Under the pieces are notes generated by a model. The model did no database searches. It saw only the letters and a list, made by a program, of their open reading frames with translations, and was not told the origin of the DNA. From Saprospiraceae bacterium (GTDB lineage Bacteria; Bacteroidota; Bacteroidia; Chitinophagales; Saprospiraceae), in NCBI GenBank assembly GCA_021604865.1, contig BQJU01000001.1, positions 1 to 64,000 of the forward strand: a DNA stretch of 64,000 bases. The letters run 5' to 3'. Shown in pieces: positions 61,315 to 64,000 of the stretch; positions within the stretch are counted from its first letter, which is position 1, and each line of letters begins with the position of its first letter. The position numbers and the translations under genes were made by a program.

Positions 61315-61322
61315 TACTTTTG
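61315..61322 (+). promoter_or_regulatory. Candidate promoter -7 box (TACTTTTG) for the TonB receptor
   Basis: TTG at 61292 and TACTTTTG at 61315 are 20 bases apart, as in the Bacteroidota consensus. Both elements lie in or against a palindrome, so the repressor would block polymerase directly. Confidence 0.55.
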
Positions 61323-61335
61323 CAACTATGTTGCA
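61321..61335. promoter_or_regulatory. Near-perfect palindrome TGCAACTATGTTGCA (Fur-family-like box 2)
   Basis: The same motif as box 1 (one mismatched pair at the middle), starting 39 bases later. It overlaps the -7 box and the ATG at 61328 that I take as the receptor start. Confidence 0.65.
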
Positions 61336-63673
61336 GAAAAGAATCTTTCACCGATCCTTTCTTTGGATTCTATTTTTAGCAGAAATGTTTATCCTGCTGC
61401 CTTTAGCTAGTTGGGCTCAGGGGCAGCATTGCAATCTACTTCTTCAGGGTAAAGTCGTTGACACCCATAATGGTGAGGCTTTGGCTTTCGCCAATGTTAT
61501 CGCGGCCCCTCAGCAAATAGGCACGATTACCGATGAATCTGGTCATTTTGTGCTCAGCCAAATATGCCCGGGTCCCTTAGAGATGGTCATTAGCCATTTG
61601 GGTTGTGAGACTTTGCGACTCAAATTTGATATACAATCAGATACGACACTGCAAATAGAGCTGGAACATCATGTAGAATTGTTGGAATCAATAACAGTGG
61701 TATCAAAACGGGTAGAGGGCTCGGCAACTCAAACCAAATCAACACTGGAGGGGGCAAAACTCGATGCTTTGATGGGGAAATCTTTGGGAGAATCCCTGAA
61801 ATCTATTGCCGGACTGAATACCTTAAAAACGGGCCCAACCATCAGCAAGCCTATTATTCATGGATTACATAGTAGCCGAATTCTTTTGTTGAATAACGGC
61901 ATTCGCCAGGAAGGGCAGGAATGGGGCAGCGATCATGCTCCGGAAATCGACCCATTTGTCGCCAACCGAATTACCGTAATCAAAGGTGCGGCGGCGGTAC
62001 AATACGGCTTGGGGGCCATGAGTGGCGTAGTGTTGATTGAACCCGCAGCACTACCCAAAAACAATACCATGGGAGGTCAAATTCATTTGATTGGCCGATC
62101 TAACGGTAATATGGGCATTGCGGCTGGTGAACTGGAGGGGGGATGGAAAAAATGGAAGAATTTCGGGTGGCGATTACAGGCTTCGCTAAGGCGAAGTGGT
62201 GATTTAAAGGCCCCGGCATACTCCCTAACCAATACGGCTATGTCGGAACGTAGTTTTTCCCTGGCCGCTGGTAGCCAAACGGGCGCATTGGAATGGAAGA
62301 CCTATTACAGTTATTTTCAAACCACTCTTGGTATTCTGCGTAGTGCACACATTGGTAACCTGACCGACTTGGAAGCCGCCTTGCAAAGTGAACGACCTCT
62401 CTTTATTGAAGACTTTTCTTATGAAATTCAAAATCCCAAACAACTCGTACGGCATCATCTAGCTAAACTCGAGGCCAGCCGAAATTGGGAAAACATAGGT
62501 AAACTCCAGCTTATTTATGGTTTTCAGTTCAATCATCGTCAGGAGTTTGACTTGCGACGAGGTGGTAGGGATGACATTCCTGCAATTGATCTGGACCTGA
62601 CAACTCATAGCATAGCGCTTTCCTTTGCACATCTTCCCTGGCGAAAACACCTGAGTGGTAAAATGGGCATTAGTGGTTTGTACCAGCAAAACCGGAATGT
62701 CCCTGGCACCGGGGTTCGACCACTCATTCCCTGGTACAATAGCCCTACCCTCGGCATTTACTGGATCGAAAAATGGATTGCCAATAAATGGCAAGTGGAA
62801 GCAGGCCTGCGTTACGATTACAAAACCATTCAGGCGAAACGGTTTGATGAACAACAAAACTTACAAACCATCAACCTAGATTTCAATGGATTTACTTTCA
62901 ATTTGGGTGCATTTTATCAACCCGGTGACCGCTGGATGTTAAGCACCAATCTGGGCACAACTTTTCGGCCACCTAATATCAGCGAGTTGTTTAGTGATGG
63001 CCTGCATCACGCTGTCGCAGCCATCGAGGAAGGATCAACGGATTTGCAAATCGAAAAAGCCTGGAAATGGATCAATTCGCTAAAATTCCAGCAAGACCCC
63101 TGGCAGGTGGAAATAGATGCCTATTTTCATTTGATCAATGACTATATTTTTTTGCAACCGGACGCGACACCCCGCTTGACTATTCGGGGTGCCTTTCCCG
63201 TATTTTCCTACCAGCAAACAGATGCCTGGTTGTGGGGCGTGGACTTTACCGGCCAATTGGAAGTATATAAGGATTTATTGTTACGGATAAAAGGCAACTG
63301 GGTGCGTGCAAAAGATGTAGAAAAAGACCAGCCCCTCATTTACATCCCGGCAGACCGGGTGGAAGGAAGTCTCTTGTATGCTATCCATACCAATAGCCAC
63401 CTAAAAGATATTCAGTTTAGTTGTGGACTGGAACATACCAGCCGACAAAACCGGACGCCGGAGGGTGTGGATTACGCGCCATCACCTCAAGGTTTTATCC
63501 TGGTAAATGCAGCAATAAGTGGGAATGTTTTATTGGGCAAACAGACCCTAGGCATTCACCTGAAATTGGAGAACCTGTTGAATACAGCGTATCGGGATTA
63601 CCTGGATCGGCTACGGTATTATGCTGATAGTCCGGGAAGAAATTTTGAATTTTCCATCCAATATAAATTTTGA
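61328..63673 (+). CDS. TonB-dependent outer-membrane receptor, probably for metal uptake
   Basis: 781 residues from ATG 61328 (signal MLQKRIFHRSFLWILFLAEM, cut after SWAQG); an ATG at 61289 adds 13 residues. A carboxypeptidase-regulatory-like domain (about 35-115) precedes the plug (LKTGPTISKPIIHGLHSSRI, RITVIKGAAAVQYG) and a 22-strand-type barrel ending FEFSIQYKF. Small-ion or siderophore-type receptors of this shape are often metal-regulated. The two palindromes at its start argue for metal control. A lipoprotein gene follows three bases on. Confidence 0.93.
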   Translation: MLQKRIFHRSFLWILFLAEMFILLPLASWAQGQHCNLLLQGKVVDTHNGEALAFANVIAAPQQIGTITDESGHFVLSQICPGPLEMVISHLGCETLRLKFDIQSDTTLQIELEHHVELLESITVVSKRVEGSATQTKSTLEGAKLDALMGKSLGESLKSIAGLNTLKTGPTISKPIIHGLHSSRILLLNNGIRQEGQEWGSDHAPEIDPFVANRITVIKGAAAVQYGLGAMSGVVLIEPAALPKNNTMGGQIHLIGRSNGNMGIAAGELEGGWKKWKNFGWRLQASLRRSGDLKAPAYSLTNTAMSERSFSLAAGSQTGALEWKTYYSYFQTTLGILRSAHIGNLTDLEAALQSERPLFIEDFSYEIQNPKQLVRHHLAKLEASRNWENIGKLQLIYGFQFNHRQEFDLRRGGRDDIPAIDLDLTTHSIALSFAHLPWRKHLSGKMGISGLYQQNRNVPGTGVRPLIPWYNSPTLGIYWIEKWIANKWQVEAGLRYDYKTIQAKRFDEQQNLQTINLDFNGFTFNLGAFYQPGDRWMLSTNLGTTFRPPNISELFSDGLHHAVAAIEEGSTDLQIEKAWKWINSLKFQQDPWQVEIDAYFHLINDYIFLQPDATPRLTIRGAFPVFSYQQTDAWLWGVDFTGQLEVYKDLLLRIKGNWVRAKDVEKDQPLIYIPADRVEGSLLYAIHTNSHLKDIQFSCGLEHTSRQNRTPEGVDYAPSPQGFILVNAAISGNVLLGKQTLGIHLKLENLLNTAYRDYLDRLRYYADSPGRNFEFSIQYKF

Positions 63674-63676
63674 AAT

Positions 63677-64000
63677 ATGTTTGATTTGAAACTGTTTTTG
63701 CGTGTCTCATTGTTCTTGATAACAGGGGTTAGCTTCTTGGTCTTCTCCGGTTGTAAAAAGGATGATCCAGTACAGGAAAATGAAGAAGAGTTAATCACTA
63801 CCCTTAGTTTGGTGTTAACGCCAGATGGGGGTGGAACTCCTGCTGCTTTCGTTTTTCGCGACCTCGATGGCGACGGGGGTAACACGCCGATCATTACCGC
63901 CGACAAGCTGGCTGCCAATACCACCTATACCGGTGAAATAAGCCTGTTGAATGAAGCGGCCAACCCATCCGAAGATATCGCAGCTGAAGTAAAAGCTGAA
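63677..64000 (+). CDS. Lipoprotein, partner of the TonB receptor (3' end outside window)
   Basis: The visible 108 residues start at ATG 63677 and run off the end. Lipoprotein signal MFDLKLFLRVSLFLITGVSF with Cys26 in VFSGCKK. The mature part opens with an acidic stretch and then TLSLVLTPDGGGTPAAFVF, DLDGDGGNTP and ANTTYTGEISLLNEA, a pattern I have seen in lipoproteins next to metal-related TonB receptors, but I cannot name it. It is only three bases after the receptor stop, so it belongs to the same operon and the same palindrome-controlled promoter. Confidence 0.85.
   Translation, partial: MFDLKLFLRVSLFLITGVSFLVFSGCKKDDPVQENEEELITTLSLVLTPDGGGTPAAFVFRDLDGDGGNTPIITADKLAANTTYTGEISLLNEAANPSEDIAAEVKAE

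Overview
The window is chromosomal DNA of a Bacteroidota bacterium, most likely a gliding or marine member of the Saprospiria (Lewinella/Haliscomenobacter-like); this placement is an inference. The support is: almost no Shine-Dalgarno sequences before starts, several TAnnTTTG-type -7 boxes, a secreted GH9 enzyme with a type IX secretion tail, carboxypeptidase-regulatory-like domains at the N-termini of a TonB receptor and other exported proteins, and many small lipoproteins. No rRNA, tRNA, CRISPR array, transposase or phage gene was recognised.

Layout. 1-18.8 kb (+ strand): a nonribosomal peptide cluster. The end of one NRPS (A-T) is followed by a 3475-residue NRPS (docking-C-A-T-C-A-T-C-A-T-TE), an SbnA/SbnB pair that makes L-2,3-diaminopropionate (Dap), an exported protein of unknown role, a CmlA-like diiron beta-hydroxylase with a metallo-beta-lactamase fold, and a NodU/CmcH-type carbamoyltransferase. 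Read-out of the four A domains suggests ...Val - aliphatic - polar (perhaps Dap) - Ser, released by the TE, with a hydroxylation and a carbamoylation step. 19-26.6 kb: exported proteins, a GH9 cellulase-like enzyme, an effector-associated-domain (EAD11-like) membrane protein, and lipoproteins. 26.8-33.9 kb: small housekeeping and accessory genes (GNAT, SnoaL-like, a MarR-DinB fusion, PaaI thioesterase, YdjM-like, AIM24-like, TPM protein, DHFR).

33.9-45.8 kb is the most unusual region. Two divergent gene blocks (four genes on -, four on +) share a 133-bp promoter region and encode a histidine-kinase-like protein, three proteins with recognisable receiver (REC) domains, further receiver-like (possibly pseudo-receiver) domains, a REC-REC protein that ends in a HEPN-like RxxxxH motif, an APH/Ser-Thr-kinase-fold protein and a four-helix membrane protein. 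No ordinary DNA-binding output domain is visible. I read it as a multi-receiver phosphorelay with a candidate RNase and a candidate kinase as outputs, possibly a defence or conflict system, and I do not know a described system with this gene order.

46-64 kb is more ordinary: dnaX, a Crp/Fnr regulator, a flavin-reductase-domain protein, a GT39-like membrane glycosyltransferase with a sugar nucleotidyltransferase, an RND/MFP/TolC efflux operon, a cytoplasmic GH13-type glycosidase, and a TonB receptor plus lipoprotein behind two perfect 15-bp Fur-family-like palindromes. A family of dispersed palindromic repeats built on GAG-N2-TGTTTGGAGG occurs between genes at 27.3, 30.7, 33.0, 42.6 and (diverged) 53.7 kb.
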